DNA from: Didymodactylos carnosus
Taxonomy: Eukaryota > Rotifera > Eurotatoria > Philodinida > Philodinidae
Length of the DNA: 34,139 nt
Assembly (NCBI GenBank): GCA_905250885.1
Contig: CAJNOQ010001240.1
Coordinates: forward strand, 1 to 34,139
Reading direction: 5' to 3'
Part shown: piece after piece, positions 1 to 12,500 of the stretch
Layout of the letters: each line of letters begins with the position of its first letter
Position numbering within the stretch: the stretch's first letter is position 1
Program-made: the position numbers and the translations under genes
The notes under the pieces: generated by a model
What the model was told of the DNA's origin: nothing
The model's input: only the letters and a program-made list of their open reading frames with translations
Databases searched by the model: none

Positions 1-92
1 GAACATATTCTAGCATGTGCCTGGTATGAAACTCGGTCTTTGGAAACCTATGAAAACATTTTTCTCTTTATTCCGTGTGATTTGCACGGAGC

Positions 93-140
93 GGTTATAA
101 TTACCCCATGAAAAATAGCAGTGTGGTTATAATTACCCCA
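93..140 (+). repeat. Tandem pair of a 16 bp word
   Basis: The 16-mer GGTTATAATTACCCCA occurs exactly at 93-108 and again at 125-140, a period of 32 bp. The intervening 16 bp differ from the repeated word. Two copies are too few to call a satellite; this may be the edge of a repeat lying outside the window. Confidence 0.7.
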
Positions 141-946
141 GTTCGTGTACATCGAAAAAAATGACTTGTCTGGCATAAAATACAATTTGAACAACTGAAA
201 AATGAGTTATTCAAAGACATAAACAACAGAGAATGTGTGCTTTGCTTCGAATTTTTTGAAGAACAAATGCCTCAGATAGAAAACTGAGAAGTTGAAGAAC
301 TCATTTTATATTCATCCGTTTTCCGAAAAACATAGCTTTGCATGTTTTTGAAAAACTCATTTATGTTTATCTATTTGCATCAAATGAAAAACACGTTTCA
401 TGTTTTCTGAAGAACACGCTTTTGTACTGTGTAGTGTTTTACACTCTGTTTAAAGACACATTTCCACTGAGCAATGCAAAAACTGTTTAATTTCAATTTT
501 ATTCATCATATCTAAAAGCCCAAACTATTTCTCCATGAAATATTGAGGAAGTACTTATCTAATTGAGTAAAGAAAAAACAAAGAGTGCCTAATCATTTTC
601 TGACCAGGATCAGTTCATACTATGGGTTTCAGAATTGGATCATTATTTCTCTATTCTGTGTTAGTTTCTCGCTTTATCGTTTGATTTTCAAAACATTAGC
701 TTCTTGTTTTATATGCGTGCTGCCAAAAACGGCGAATATTATTCAGAGTGTTTAATTTTATTATTCAGAGTTGCTCGGCAAAACTATGGTTATCGGATAA
801 ATCTCGACTTGTGCGAGCTCAAATGATTCTTTCAAAGTTATATAAACAATTAATGGAGAACATACTCTCATTCAGCTCCATCCTTTTTCTCGCTTTTCGG
901 CTGAAAACTCTAGTTTTCCATCTTCATTTCATTTTTTTCCACTCAG

Positions 947-1107
947 AATTCCTCAAAGTTAAAAAATATTCCAGAAATTCTTGTTCGAAGCAACTTGCTC
1001 GAAAAGTAAGACAGGATGGAGGCCCTTGTTTTGTCAAAGATGAACTAGTAGTTTTATCACAAGTAGTAGGTTATGTTTTTTGTGGATCTAACTATTTCAC
1101 TGGGTAA
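947..1107 (+). other. Possible terminal exon, unrecognised
   Basis: A pyrimidine-rich tract ending in CACTCAG (acceptor AG at 945-946) is followed by an open frame to a TAA at 1105-1107. The end of the frame reads plausibly as protein (for example GGPCFVKDELVVLSQVV). There is also a donor-like GTAAGA at 1006 that would make it a 59 bp internal exon instead. No upstream exon, start or family was recognised, so this may be chance. Confidence 0.15.
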
Positions 1108-1453
1108 ACATTGTGAAGGACAGTATATAAAGCATTCTAAATAAGCTCATATTCCTTTTTGATCGATGTACTCGAAGAAGTGTACTTTCGTTATTCAACT
1201 AAATTTTTGCTTTCTGGTTTTATGCTTTTTCAATGTCCTTCTTGCTCTGGCATTTCACATTACTACAGGAATACTGTTTCATCTCTCTTCTTATGATAAA
1301 TGAATATGTTATATACATCTGGAATATAAAATATAACCTGAACTTATGAATATAACCTTCTATTTGTTCAAGTCAACTGACGATCTATATGCAATGTACG
1401 TTACCTCTAGATCTGTTTTGGTTAGGTAACAAGATATCACCATATTAACGTAT

Positions 1454-1515
1454 CCATACGTAAATCATGCATCATTTACGTATGGTGGGTAAATGAAATG
1501 CTACATGTAGCATTT
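1454..1515. repeat. Two adjacent short palindromes
   Basis: CCATACGTAAAT at 1454-1465 is matched exactly by its reverse complement at 1474-1485 across an 8 bp loop. Ten bases later, 1496-1515 is a perfect 20 bp palindrome centred on CTACATGTAG. Both could extrude as hairpins or bind dimeric proteins. No flanking duplication or gene explains them. Confidence 0.6.
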
Positions 1516-2276
1516 TTGTATCTAACAAATTACTGATTTAAAAGATGTGTATTATTCTTAATTTTGTTTTCTTAAATATTTCCATACAGTAACCTATCTC
1601 TTATTTGAAATATTGTGTATCTTCATGGACACACAAGTTCTCGACAATTTTCATATAGATCTTTTTAAGTTGACGATATAACTAACGAAGAAAAACTAAA
1701 TCAGTTGTGACACTGTGTTTATGTCTTGATTAACTGATATATTTATTTTCAAAATTCCAAGTAGTGAGACATGAGGTGCTTATTCTCATATCAATGAAAA
1801 CCGGTAAGGTGTACAAATGCAAAAGTGGAGCAGAATTTGTTTTTCTTTGATTTATACTTGGATGGGTAGAGCTTGTGGAGTAGATTCCGAATATCATTTT
1901 TAATTTTTTTAGACCAAACTTTGGGCCAGAAATCTTGAAAATACAAGTTACTACCTAAAAAACGACAATTTGACGAGTTTCGAGAAAATTGAAGATTTCG
2001 TCAGTTTACGTTTACTCTAGGTTGTTGAAAATAATTTATTCGGATTCCACATCAGAAACTGAGTACGACTATGTAGGAGCGAGCGAATTTGACCGTGGTT
2101 GAAAACAAAAAGGGAACAAGCAAACCGTATTTTGACATTTTTTTTCAGCTTTGACCCAATTTCAGTTTTAACCTCATTATATAGGTAAGAAACAGCGTAG
2201 AATTCGATGGACACACCGAGAGATCTCTTCCGTCTATTGAGCATTATATAACTTAAAACATTATTATATTCCAACA

Positions 2277-3214
2277 GAAATCCCACAAACACCGACTGAT
2301 ATACCGTCGTCTGAATGTGGTTGCTATCATTGTTTGTACCACAAAATCGTTCAAAAACGGTCGATAAATCAAAAAAGAGGTCATCATACACAACATTTTG
2401 GCCAAAAAGGACAAATAAAACAACCACTGAATAATGAAAACAGCAAATAATCATTACGTATATTAACATTAAAAGTTAGCTTTCAATTCAAATATCTTTC
2501 AACTATTGAAGATATTCTGATTCATATGATTACAGTTTTGACATTATTGCGTAATAGACATACATACAACAACAACAAAAATGAAACGAACAAACAATCA
2601 ATGCAATATAACAATTTATCAAATAAACAAATTTTTTCTCAAATAGAAATTTAAACCTTAACAAAGAAATATACTCAGTAGATGTATGATCACAATAAGC
2701 CCTAAAGAATCTTTTTGGTTTCACGTTGTGCCATAAAATGTTTGGAAAATCAATTGATAAAGGAATAAAAAAATACAGTCTTGGCTTGGACAATGGTTTA
2801 ACATTTATTGTAATAGAGGCATTCAAGAAATATGTTTTCGAACATCATAATGATAAATAATGGCATCAAACACCGTTATTACAAGAGATAACATCACTGT
2901 GTGAAAAATTAAGAAATAAGCAAAATCAATTCATGGAGAAATTTTACCGTTTGTTTAATAATCGCAAATATTATTTATTTAATATTAATTTGGAAGATTT
3001 TATGGATAAGAAGAACAATAATGATAGATTAACAAATAATAATGTCCAGAAACTTTAGATCATATTACTTATGGAAGATATTACATTAGCTGAATTAAAT
3101 ACGATGAGTGTACATGAATTAAATGAAAAATTAAAAACAGCAAGGTTACCGAAACAAGATTTAACAAACTTTCGACAAACATATAAAAATCATTTGTATG
3201 CAAAAAAGAAATAG
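2277..3214 (+). pseudogene. Decayed plus-strand gene, family unknown
   Basis: Three open stretches with protein-like composition lie in line on the plus strand. The first (2278-2450) follows an acceptor-like CCAACAG and encodes a Cys/His-bearing segment (SSECGCYHCLYHK) ending at TAA 2448-2450. The second (2538-2651) follows ATTACAG and is N/Q-rich, ending in TAA. The third shares one frame from 2699 to 3214 but is cut by TAA at 2858-2860 and TAG at 3056-3058. It contains KYSLGLDNGLTFIVIEAFKK and, after the last stop, an intact ATG frame (3071-3214, 47 aa, starting MEDITLAELNTMSVHELNEK). No GT..AG pair removes the two inner stops without losing coding-like sequence, so I read this as a broken gene. 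Minus-strand ORFs here are shadows. Its 3' end faces the 3' end of the TBATA-like gene about 300 bp away. I do not recognise the family; the 47-aa frame alone could be a live small gene. Confidence 0.5.
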
Positions 3215-3517
3215 AACAAGAGTGTGTGTTTATATTTCACTTGGAATTTATTCTCGATTATATAATAGATAAATAAGCCTAATGTTTACAGATTTCCGAC
3301 ATTCAATACTTGTTTCCTCGTATTTTGTTTGTTTTAGTTTCTAATTAAAGAAATATTTCAGAAAGTCAAGAGAATACTAGTTGAGAATGTATAAGTGAAA
3401 ATTTCATATTCACTGAAGTAGATTGTGTTCAACATTCATCGATACACCATTTGTGAATATAGTATTTTTATTGATAAGTCAATTACACAACAACAGTTAG
3501 ATGAACAACTATCTTGT

Positions 3518-5297
3518 TCAAAATGGTGGTTTTTCTGATTCATCATGATCATGTATGCGTAAAACTTGCACATCTTTCTTATCGTCTCGTATCACTGATA
3601 GTGACGAGTCTTGTTGATCTTTTGGTATGCGTGATAATGTATGGTGTTGTATTTTTGATGGTTGTTGCTCGTTATCAGTTGTCGTCTCTTGAATTGGTAC
3701 TAAATTTGTTTTAAATGCGCGTGCTTGACCTTGAAATTCACGCTCATTTTTACCGACATGAGAGTAAGATTGAGGAATCGTTCTTTGACGTGATGTATGT
3801 TGTTTCTCGGAATTATTGTCACATGTTTGTGATGATGCCAATGGTTGATTCGATGAAATATTTTGAAATCTGGGAAAAAAAATCTAGTAAAAGGTATATT
3901 TTAATAAAAGATGTATAAATCACCTGGGAGTAGCTAATGACGATAATGGATCCATGTTTAGTCGGGTGGTTTTTGTACTGTGATCAAAATAAGCTGTCGG
4001 TTGTATACGACCACTATCTTCTAATCCTTTAAGGGCTTTTGTAATAAGTTGTCGAACTGCATCTTTTTCTACAGAGTAAAATAAATGAGAGATACTCTAA
4101 AAATTGGTCAACAAAGACTAACCTGTAGGAGTAGATAACATGAGCCAAGATTGAATATCTGGAAGATTTTCTGTTTGAAGTATTTGACATAAAATTTGAA
4201 TCATCTATTGTATATGAATTATGATACGATTATGTACAGTTCTCTGGTGAATTTTAACTTACCCATGTTTCTCGCTCATTTTCATCTACACAAAATAAAT
4301 GATTTGGAATAATGGATGATAATGGTGTACGATGGCGAGATGACGAGGCTCTAGCGCGACTTAATGTTCTTGGTACTTCATTCCATCTACCTGTACTGCG
4401 ACTATATTCACCAGCTGATTTTAGGGGTGTTGTTATTGTTGTGCCATCATTTTTATTTGGGCTATGACGTACCTGTTGTTGGTTATTATTATTTGTCATG
4501 TCCAATAGTAAATTAGTGTTACTTCGAAATAGATTCTTGGCCTCTTTCCGATTTTGAATTTCACACATTTCATCTTCTGTTATAAGTCCAACAGTTTCTG
4601 CGATACGTGTTAATTCTTTTCGCCAAGCTTCTGTATCTTCAACTGTCAAATACAGATATACACAATTCTGAATTAATGTGGAGCATAACAGGTTAATTCA
4701 AATTGTGACTTCTTCGTGTAAGAAATAACTTAGTCTCGTTTCTTTCAATGTGTCAAACACTTATCTAAGCTTAACGTTAAATAGTAGAAGAATCATTACA
4801 TCAATAGTAGAAGAATCATTACTCACCCAAAAATAAAAGAAAAAAGCAGTATAAACGGAATAATAGAAAAGAAAACTTTTGTATCGCTCTACCTGCAGTA
4901 CTTCCAGATATCGGAGGCAGTCGTCTTTCACTGCGCTTTTTTGGTTGTTTTTGTTCGGCATATGCTTTGAGCACAGCTTCGTTATAACTATTAGGTGGAA
5001 AATCTATTGTTACGCGGGGATCTGATAAAAGCGACTTGACAAAATCAGCTGATGGTTTGGGAGGAAATTGAACAGCATCGTCTCGTACACAACATACTTG
5101 TACTCCTGCGGTTCCTAATAAATATTGCAGAGTAAACAATTGAAAACATGTTGTATGAAAATGAATAAGTATTGTTTTTTCTCATCACCGGTAATGAATT
5201 TGAGATATCTGGGTTGTGCCACATGTCGAGCAAAGAACATGTTTTTACTCAATTGACCAAATCTACTACTTGTTCGTGCTTGTTCCGTATCAGCCAT
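3518..5297 (-). CDS. TBATA: TBATA-like (SPATIAL) protein, six exons
   Basis: Splicing by eye gives exons 5297-5189, 5114-4893, 4642-4263, 4204-4123, 4068-3924 and 3869-3518 (TGA at 3518-3520), all with GT..AG borders, phases that fit, and a total of 429 aa. The introns are 74, 250, 58, 54 and 54 bp. The ATG at 5297 has an in-frame TAA just upstream. Matches to the vertebrate TBATA family, recalled from memory, are: RFGQLSKNMFFARHVAQP near residues 12-29; VCCVRDD at 43-49; EAWRKEL at 115-121 followed by a hydrophobic stretch and TEDE; a YSRSTGRW segment; and MIQILCQILQTENLPDIQSW at 238-257 followed by EKDAVRQL. The tail (313-429) is polar and low in complexity. Vertebrate TBATA is expressed in thymus, brain and testis and has been linked to microtubules/kinesin and to the NEDD8-activating enzyme; a ciliary or sperm role here is inference. 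It is somewhat longer than the human protein because of the tail. Confidence 0.85.
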
Positions 5298-6586
5298 GCT
5301 GGGGAGTTACTAAGTTCTAATTAACAAAAAAAAGTTTTAAGATAACGTGTGTTTTACGCTACTTCGTTGTCTAGCAACTGATATCGATTATTTTGGTGTA
5401 AATAATAGAACCACTATTTCAACAAGAGATTCACTTCAAGTCATGAATTCTATCTTATGTTACCTACATGCAAAAAGTTCGCTATTATTATAAATTAACA
5501 GTAAAGATACAGTGTGATGCCTTCTCAAGTCATCAGGCTAAATTTTTTTTTGTTTTACATGTATTTAGTTACAAAAACAGACATATATATTTATTTTGAA
5601 AGTGCAGCCCGGCAACAGTGATGAGCTTAACAGATTAAATGGTATGATTCTGCAGAAAAAAAAGATTTCGACAGGTGCATGCAAAAGTGAACATAGTTTT
5701 GCTATTACGGCTGAGAATAGTATTATCAAACTGAAATTATTTCAATGCCATCTAAAAACGATCTCTATCATAACTCTTTTTTTTTCATAGTAATCTAAAA
5801 ATTTACTATAAAAGGGTTACATGACTAAGTAGTTTTTAGATGAAACTATTAGATTGATGGATTGATAATTTTCAATTTATGAGTTACATTTCATTATTAG
5901 CTTCTATTAACGATATAACGACTCTTGTTTCCGTTTTATATGGAAATTACACTATTGCCAAACAATAACGATCTAGAAATACCATGTTATGAGACTCTAT
6001 AATCAAAAAATTTCTCATCAAAAATGTTATATGAGATTTTATCACGCATGTAATAATTTGTAAGAGTCTTTTAAAAGTCTTGTAAAATTTCTCAGAAGAC
6101 ACTTTTGAGACGTGTTTATAATATTAAATGGACGTTTTTGTCGAAATTTGTAGTAGTAATATCGGGTGAAGTCATTAACTTTTGATCTGAATCTATTAAC
6201 TATGAGACAATAGTGACTTATCATCTATTGATCACTGGCTAAAAGTCGTTATTAGAAATTTTTTTTTGTGATTAAATGATATAGTCAATTAGTCCACTGT
6301 CAAATTTAAAAAGATCTGCTCAATAATGAAATCTATAAGAAAAGGTAGAGGATCGATAATTTAAGAAAACGAAGTCGATGGAGTAGAAATTCAAAAATCG
6401 CTTAAAAGACGAAACATTAACTGTGAACATGTATTTCTTTTTTTTTATTAAACTGATTATCTACTGCTGAGAAGGGACAATATTAGGAACTTTGTTGACG
6501 AAATAAATCTTACAAGATTATCAAATTGTTGTCATATGTATGATGAAATCATGTATGCGACTTTTACAAGATTAACATAAGAGCCA

Positions 6587-6749
6587 TTAATCATTGCCTT
6601 GATAAACCGATCTATTACTGTATACGCTGCTCAACCGATGTTTGTATTTTTGGCTCTTATTATCACAGTCGGTAGAGGCATCACACTCAGAAAGATTTCT
6701 CCGGACCGTGAGTTGCTTCTTGTTGGAGTTATGAGACTTTTCGTAAAAA
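6587..6749 (-). other. Possible terminal coding exon on the minus strand
   Basis: On the minus strand AAACAATTTCAG (AG at 6751-6750) is a good acceptor. It is followed by an open frame of about 53 codons ending in TAA at 6587-6589. The frame has balanced, less AT-biased codons and a polar composition (RRNLSECDASTDCDNKSQKY). It could be the cytoplasmic tail exon of a longer gene. A 40 bp candidate upstream exon at 7439-7478 (minus), flanked by ATCAG and GTATAT, is weaker still. No domain was recognised and no start was found. Confidence 0.3.
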
Positions 6750-9110
6750 GTTCTGAAATTGTTTAAAAACAAACTTAAATAAAAAAAATGGAATTTGTTT
6801 TTTCGAATATGTCGATCTAGGAACAATATCAAATGTTCATATATAGATCAATATAGTTAGATCAATCGCTATCTTATAGCCAAAGTTATATGTAAATTTG
6901 ATCTTGTAAATGTAGATCTTTACACATATGCAGACTCATACGAGAAAAAGAGCGAAAAGCGAGATAAAACTGCAACTTTTTGCGGTCATTTTTTCTACAA
7001 TAAAAGTAGCTTTTTGATTAAAATATTATCTATATAGATAGTAGACTGGTTGGTCTTATTAATAAAGCTAATTTTTCTTCTAACAATTATTGTTTGTGGG
7101 AGTTAGTCAAAAGTTTGCTCTAAACGAAAAAAGGATCAATTCAAAAAATCGATTTTTTTGTCCGATATTTCTGAAAATCTTGGCTAATGTTAATATTATG
7201 TTAATGATCAGTACTCATATCAGACTATCATACAATGATTTCGAATTTAGGGCCTATTCAACTTTTTGGAAACTTTCTTTCTACAAAAATCTGCAACATG
7301 ACATATTTTTACTTTTGATTTTATTTCACAGTAGGATAAACAACATGATACCATCTGCGTTTTGAAACTGTGAATGACATTACAATTTACCCAAATGGTA
7401 GGATAATATCTGTCAGTGAACTGTTTCTTTATATATACCTGGTGATCTAGACCGAGAAATCGTTATTATTTTATTGCCCTGATGAACAATGGAGAAAGAA
7501 GCTTATTTTAGCCATCTTCTTTAGGTCACAAGCTGTTACACTATTTCATTGATGGCTATAGAATATTTGATAAAAGACAGCAATGAATTGAGAATAATAA
7601 GTATGTATTAGTATACATTTAAATATGCTCTCATCATAAATTGAAATGCGATTTTTTTAAACAAAAAAAGACAAGTATTTTTCATGGTTCATATAGTAAG
7701 TTTGATTCTACTATTAATTTACTTGATTATGTCTTGAAATGTTGTTTGTGAAGTTGAAAATTCCTCTATTATTTATTTATAAAAAAATGAATTTTTTGAA
7801 TTAAACTTGTTAGAATAACGCCATGAATTACGTATATCATATATATATATTTTATACTTGCAAGACTGAATGGGATGGGATACACACTCCCATTCTCTGT
7901 TTTTTATCTCTCAGACGTGTGTATCTATGAGACAGTTTAAAAATTCTATCACTTTTGAGAAACTCACTCGTTGTCTTTCATTTCTTTGATTATGAAGCTC
8001 ATCAAGTGTAAAATTGAATTGAAAAAGTACTTTATATGATATAGATCAAGTTAAGACAATCGAGGGTTATTTTTCTTCAATTAAATTGATTTTACTAAAA
8101 TTCTCTATAAATACGATAATATCCTATCTTCCCGTTAGTCGATCATATTCATCAATTAATGATTATATATCGACCTATAAATAGTAAAGAACATGTCAAC
8201 CTTTTAAATTCTGATGTGTTATTCTTCTCACATATCATCATAATTATTTTATTACCTATTTACTCTTATTTTCTCTTCTTTTTTTTTTGTTCCATTCATC
8301 GATATTATCTTTTCCTATCTACGGAAAGTATATGTCATTGTGTAATCTATTTTTCCAAAAGAAGAAGAATATTTATATGCATTTTTAATTCATTGGGTGG
8401 TAGAAAAGTAGAAGAAGAAGAAAAACTGATATACTTTTCTACAAAAAAAAAAAAATTCTTTGATTATGATTTTATTATTTTCTATTTCTCGTTTGTTGAT
8501 TTCCTTTTTCTTATGTTATATATAATCTAATGATATACAATAGTACATTTTTTCTAACATTTCCTTTTCCTATATATTATCGCATAAAACTTTAAAACTC
8601 GTGTTATAACCTTGAAAATTTATATTTATGTTTAACGTTAGTATGGTTTTCATCCAAAATTAGTAGAGAAAATATAATTATATAACGTATGATTTTTTTT
8701 CGGTTCTAAAATCTAGAATTTCATTCTACTACATAAAGTTAAGATACAATTCTTTACTTCTCATTCATATTGAATTTTGATAGATAAAAATTTTTATTAG
8801 TCTAACATTCCTGTCAACAAAATTTTAAAAACTGAATCTGATTCTTCAAAGAACCAACTAGTTTCACCATCTCTAATGTGCATAAGTGGACGAGTATTAC
8901 ATGAAATTTCTTATTATTTTCATCATAAAAATTCTTAGTTTCTTTACAATTCTTATAGAAAGAAGAACCACAAAAGAGTGATTGGAATTTCGATGTTCAT
9001 TTGGATATAGTGCGTTCATCATCAATAATATTAGCTCACAAACACATTTTTCTCATTCTAAATATTTTTTGTCTGAGTTATTCGATACTAGTGAAAAATA
9101 GTGGTTCTAT

Positions 9111-9126
9111 ACACACACACACACAC
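9111..9126 (+). repeat. (AC)8 microsatellite
   Basis: Eight AC dinucleotides in a row, about 430 bp upstream of the GPCR start codon. It is an ordinary simple repeat. Confidence 0.9.
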
Positions 9127-9557
9127 AGTGTTAATTGAATTTTTTTATTTTTATTATTTGTTATCCCCTGTTATTCAGCAAACTATCGATTAAAAAAAAA
9201 AATAGTGAAGAATATGTTTACTTTTGTTAAAGAGTTCACTTTCATACACGCTCACCAATTTGAAATTGTGAAAAAACATTATGACAATAATAGATAAACT
9301 TTTTTCAGAAATATACATAAGATATTATCTATTTATATGATCTGGGTATATAGAAATCTGAAAATCTAGAATGAAATGTATCCATAATAAATAATCATAC
9401 ATCTTGCATGATTTATACAAATTAGTTTGATTATCTATACGATTTAGAACAATTTTTTTAGATTAAATAATTAGTCAGGCGATTCATTAAAGATTATTAT
9501 AAGAGAGTTTTTTGATTTTTGTTTTATTAATATGTGATACAATTATTTGGTATAGCA

Positions 9558-12500
9558 ATGCAAATCGATAAAAACAATAGTGTTACAATTTGGAAATATT
9601 TTCAAACTGAAACATCAATATATTATTCATTTTTTCTATTTTTTCTTTATGCTATTACGTTTCTTGTTGGAATTATTGGCAATATATTCGTTATAATTGT
9701 TATTATTAAATGTCGACGAATGCGAACATTAACACATCGTTTTTTATTAAATTTAGCCGTTTCAGATTTAATTGCAACAGTTGTTTGTTTACCACCAACA
9801 GCTTATCACTACTATGATAAACGATGGATTTTTGGAGAATTTTTATGTCGATTTGTGCCATTTATGCAAGGTAATATTTGGTTTTCAAAGGTTTTAGGTC
9901 TAGATTAGATCAAGAATATCTAGTAAAATTGGTAATTTACGAAAAATTATCAATATGATTCTTTACTATATTTTCAAGTAACTTCTAAACATAATAACAA
10001 ATTAAGAATACCCTCTCTATTTTTCACCTTGTTACCAAATGCGAAGCACACATTCGATCGAGCTCAAATTTATATCAGAGACAGAAGAGCGAAAAAGGAA
10101 ATAGATATGTTTCTGTTCAAAATTTTGTGACATGATCTTCTATGGGAGTTCTGGTGAAAACTGGAGTTTTCATCCACTCACTGTATGACTCTTTAGAAAA
10201 AATGGTTCGATCGAGTCAAAATTTCCACCACAAATACTCCAGATCCTATCTCAAGTTTTGAATTATCTTTTTCGAAAAATATGCTTTCCTTCTCGAGATA
10301 TATGAAAAAAATGCTGAAAACCATGCAAAAAAGTCAGTTTTTTTTCTTCATATATGTCGAGAAAAAAAATTATTTTTCGAAATAAAACAAAATTTAGAAT
10401 CTTAGATAGTATCTGGAGTATCTGTGGTAGAAGAAATCTATAATAATATAGTTTATATTATAAATTTTACTGAAGTGCAATAGATGTGCACGGGCAGTTT
10501 AACCTCCATCGCTTTTAATTTATGATCTTCTTTAACAGACAGAATATGGTGAGAGATTATAGATCAACTTTAGTATAATCTATTATTATCTCCAGGGATA
10601 TAACTAGTGCTTTTTCTTTTTAAAAAGTAATACACGCTACACTTATACTATATGGTGTGAAGATTTCTCTTACATGCTGAGTATTCTAAAAATTCTTAAA
10701 TTATCTAGACTTATATACTTTTTAGCAAAAAAACAATTAGCAAATAAAATTTGAAGTTATATATTCTAAATGAGTAATAATTTTGCTTTCACACTGATAT
10801 GTGTGGAAATAAAAACCAGTAATATTGCACCGACATTTTCTTTGTTTGCATATATAAACCTGATTACCACATCATTACTAGTCATCCTTCTTGTAAGAGA
10901 GAGAGAGAGAGAGAGATAAATAGATAAAGACCAAAAAAAGATCTCAATATAATTTTTAGGAAAAAAAATAAAATCTTTTTATTTTCATTTTTATCAGAAG
11001 GAAAAGAACTAATTAGGAAGATACATGACAAACAACAGAGTATATCACAATTGACAAATCTAATTTTCAAAAATATAAAAAAGAACAACAACATATTTTT
11101 ATATTTTCTTTTCTGTGTTTTTTCCATTACTAGTAGTTGTCTAATAAGCGAGCTAATCAAGAGAAATTTTGAAATTAACATTAATTATTGTCATTGTTCT
11201 GAATATTGAATTTTTCTTATTTTGTGCTTCAATGAAAAGAATGATATAGAAGTGATCTATTATATATGACATTAAACGATCTCATAGAAATTATAAACTA
11301 TTATATTCTATTTAATTTATACTAAGACAAACTGAACATCGAAAAAGAGAAATGTGTTTGAGAACGATATTGACAATTTTTAAAAGTAATTTTCTCAAGT
11401 AGAGATATTATACAAAAAACATTTTGTTAATTTATTCAATTTATTTCCAATCTGTGAATTTTACACAATAAAAAAATGAATACTATCAGCCAACAGCAGT
11501 CAGCTTTTCTTCTTTTTTTTTTTTTGTTTTTGTAAAAGCAACTGGTTGGTTCTCTCTTCAATTTCTGCAAAAAACAATAAAACAGACAATTATACGATTT
11601 TCACAACAAACTAGAAAAATTTCATAGTACAATTTTCTTATAAGATTTTTATAATCTTTTAGTATTATAAACTGCAAGAAAAACTTTCAAAATTCAAAGG
11701 GTTCCCCCTTGTACTTCTGATAAAAGAAAAAAAGGATTTTTTTATTATAATTTGTTTTTTTGTATTTATTTTTGTATAATTCTTTTATATTATTTTTTTT
11801 CAATATTATTTATAAGAATTAGAAGAGATTATTTTGTATATATTTCTTGAAGTCACAGTGTGATTATTTAGAGTTACTGTTTTAGAAAGATTTTTTAGAA
11901 TAAAAAATTAGAAGATTATTATCTATATTCTATACATATCTTTTATAAAATCGACTCTCTAACATCCTATTTTAGTATATCTGTTGATTTTGGTCTCGTA
12001 TTCCAACACTTAACTTTGAATATATTTTCAAAAATTGCCTATTTTTTGAGGATAGAACACATTTTTAGTTATATATTAGATTAGTGTGGGCTGTCATAGC
12101 TTACTGACTAAGATTATCTTAAAAATGAATTAGACTATATAAAATATAATTGCTTTCTTTTTTGTAAAATCACTTTACAATCCACTTGTAAAAAAAATTG
12201 AGTTCTTTATAAACTTCTTATGTGTTTTTATTTTAGCAACTGACTTATGATGTACATATTTTGTCTATTTTTTTTTTCTCACACTCTTTCATCCGCAATG
12301 CTTTTTCAATTAGATATGCCATTTTTTTGTATTTGTTTGAGTAGCGAATAATAAGTAGAAAAAGAATAAAAGGAAATGGGTTAATATTATTTGGAATATT
12401 TATAGTTGATTTTTGAGGTGTTATAGTCTCTTTTTCACTGGAAAATATTACACATTTTATTTTTTGTTCATAATCTAACAATTTCTATAATATAAGTTAA

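Larger units (their letters stand above)
1..2276. other. Gene-poor left flank
   Basis: No gene can be supported here. The stretch is AT-rich and carries a short direct repeat (93-140), two small palindromes (1454-1515) and loosely repeated phrases around 240-440 in which words such as GAAGAAC and TTTTTGAAAAAC recur. One exon-like piece at 947-1107 is listed separately with low confidence. No protein similarity was recognised on either strand. Confidence 0.5.
5298..9557. other. Gene-poor spacer between TBATA-like gene and GPCR
   Basis: This is very AT-rich sequence with long T and A runs (for example 8278-8290 and around 8445) and an (AC)n microsatellite at 9111-9126. Open frames here are made mostly of F/I/Y/K codons and look like composition artefacts. 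One exon-like piece on the minus strand (6587-6749) is listed separately. An in-frame TAA at 9528-9530 lies just upstream of the GPCR start. No promoter element could be assigned. Confidence 0.5.

Noticed and set aside
2017-2826. Two minus-strand open frames of 150 and 98 codons
   Set aside because: Composition is F/Y/L/C-rich without motifs, and the plus strand under them reads as better protein with splice-like borders. They are shadows of the decayed plus-strand gene.
3514-3918. Plus-strand open frames of 66 and 67 codons
   Set aside because: They overlie the last TBATA exons, whose minus-strand frame continues in phase across introns.
8159-8530. A 123-codon plus-strand frame rich in F, I and Y
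   Set aside because: It is built of T-rich codons and homopolymers; it has no ATG at its start, no motif and no splice context.
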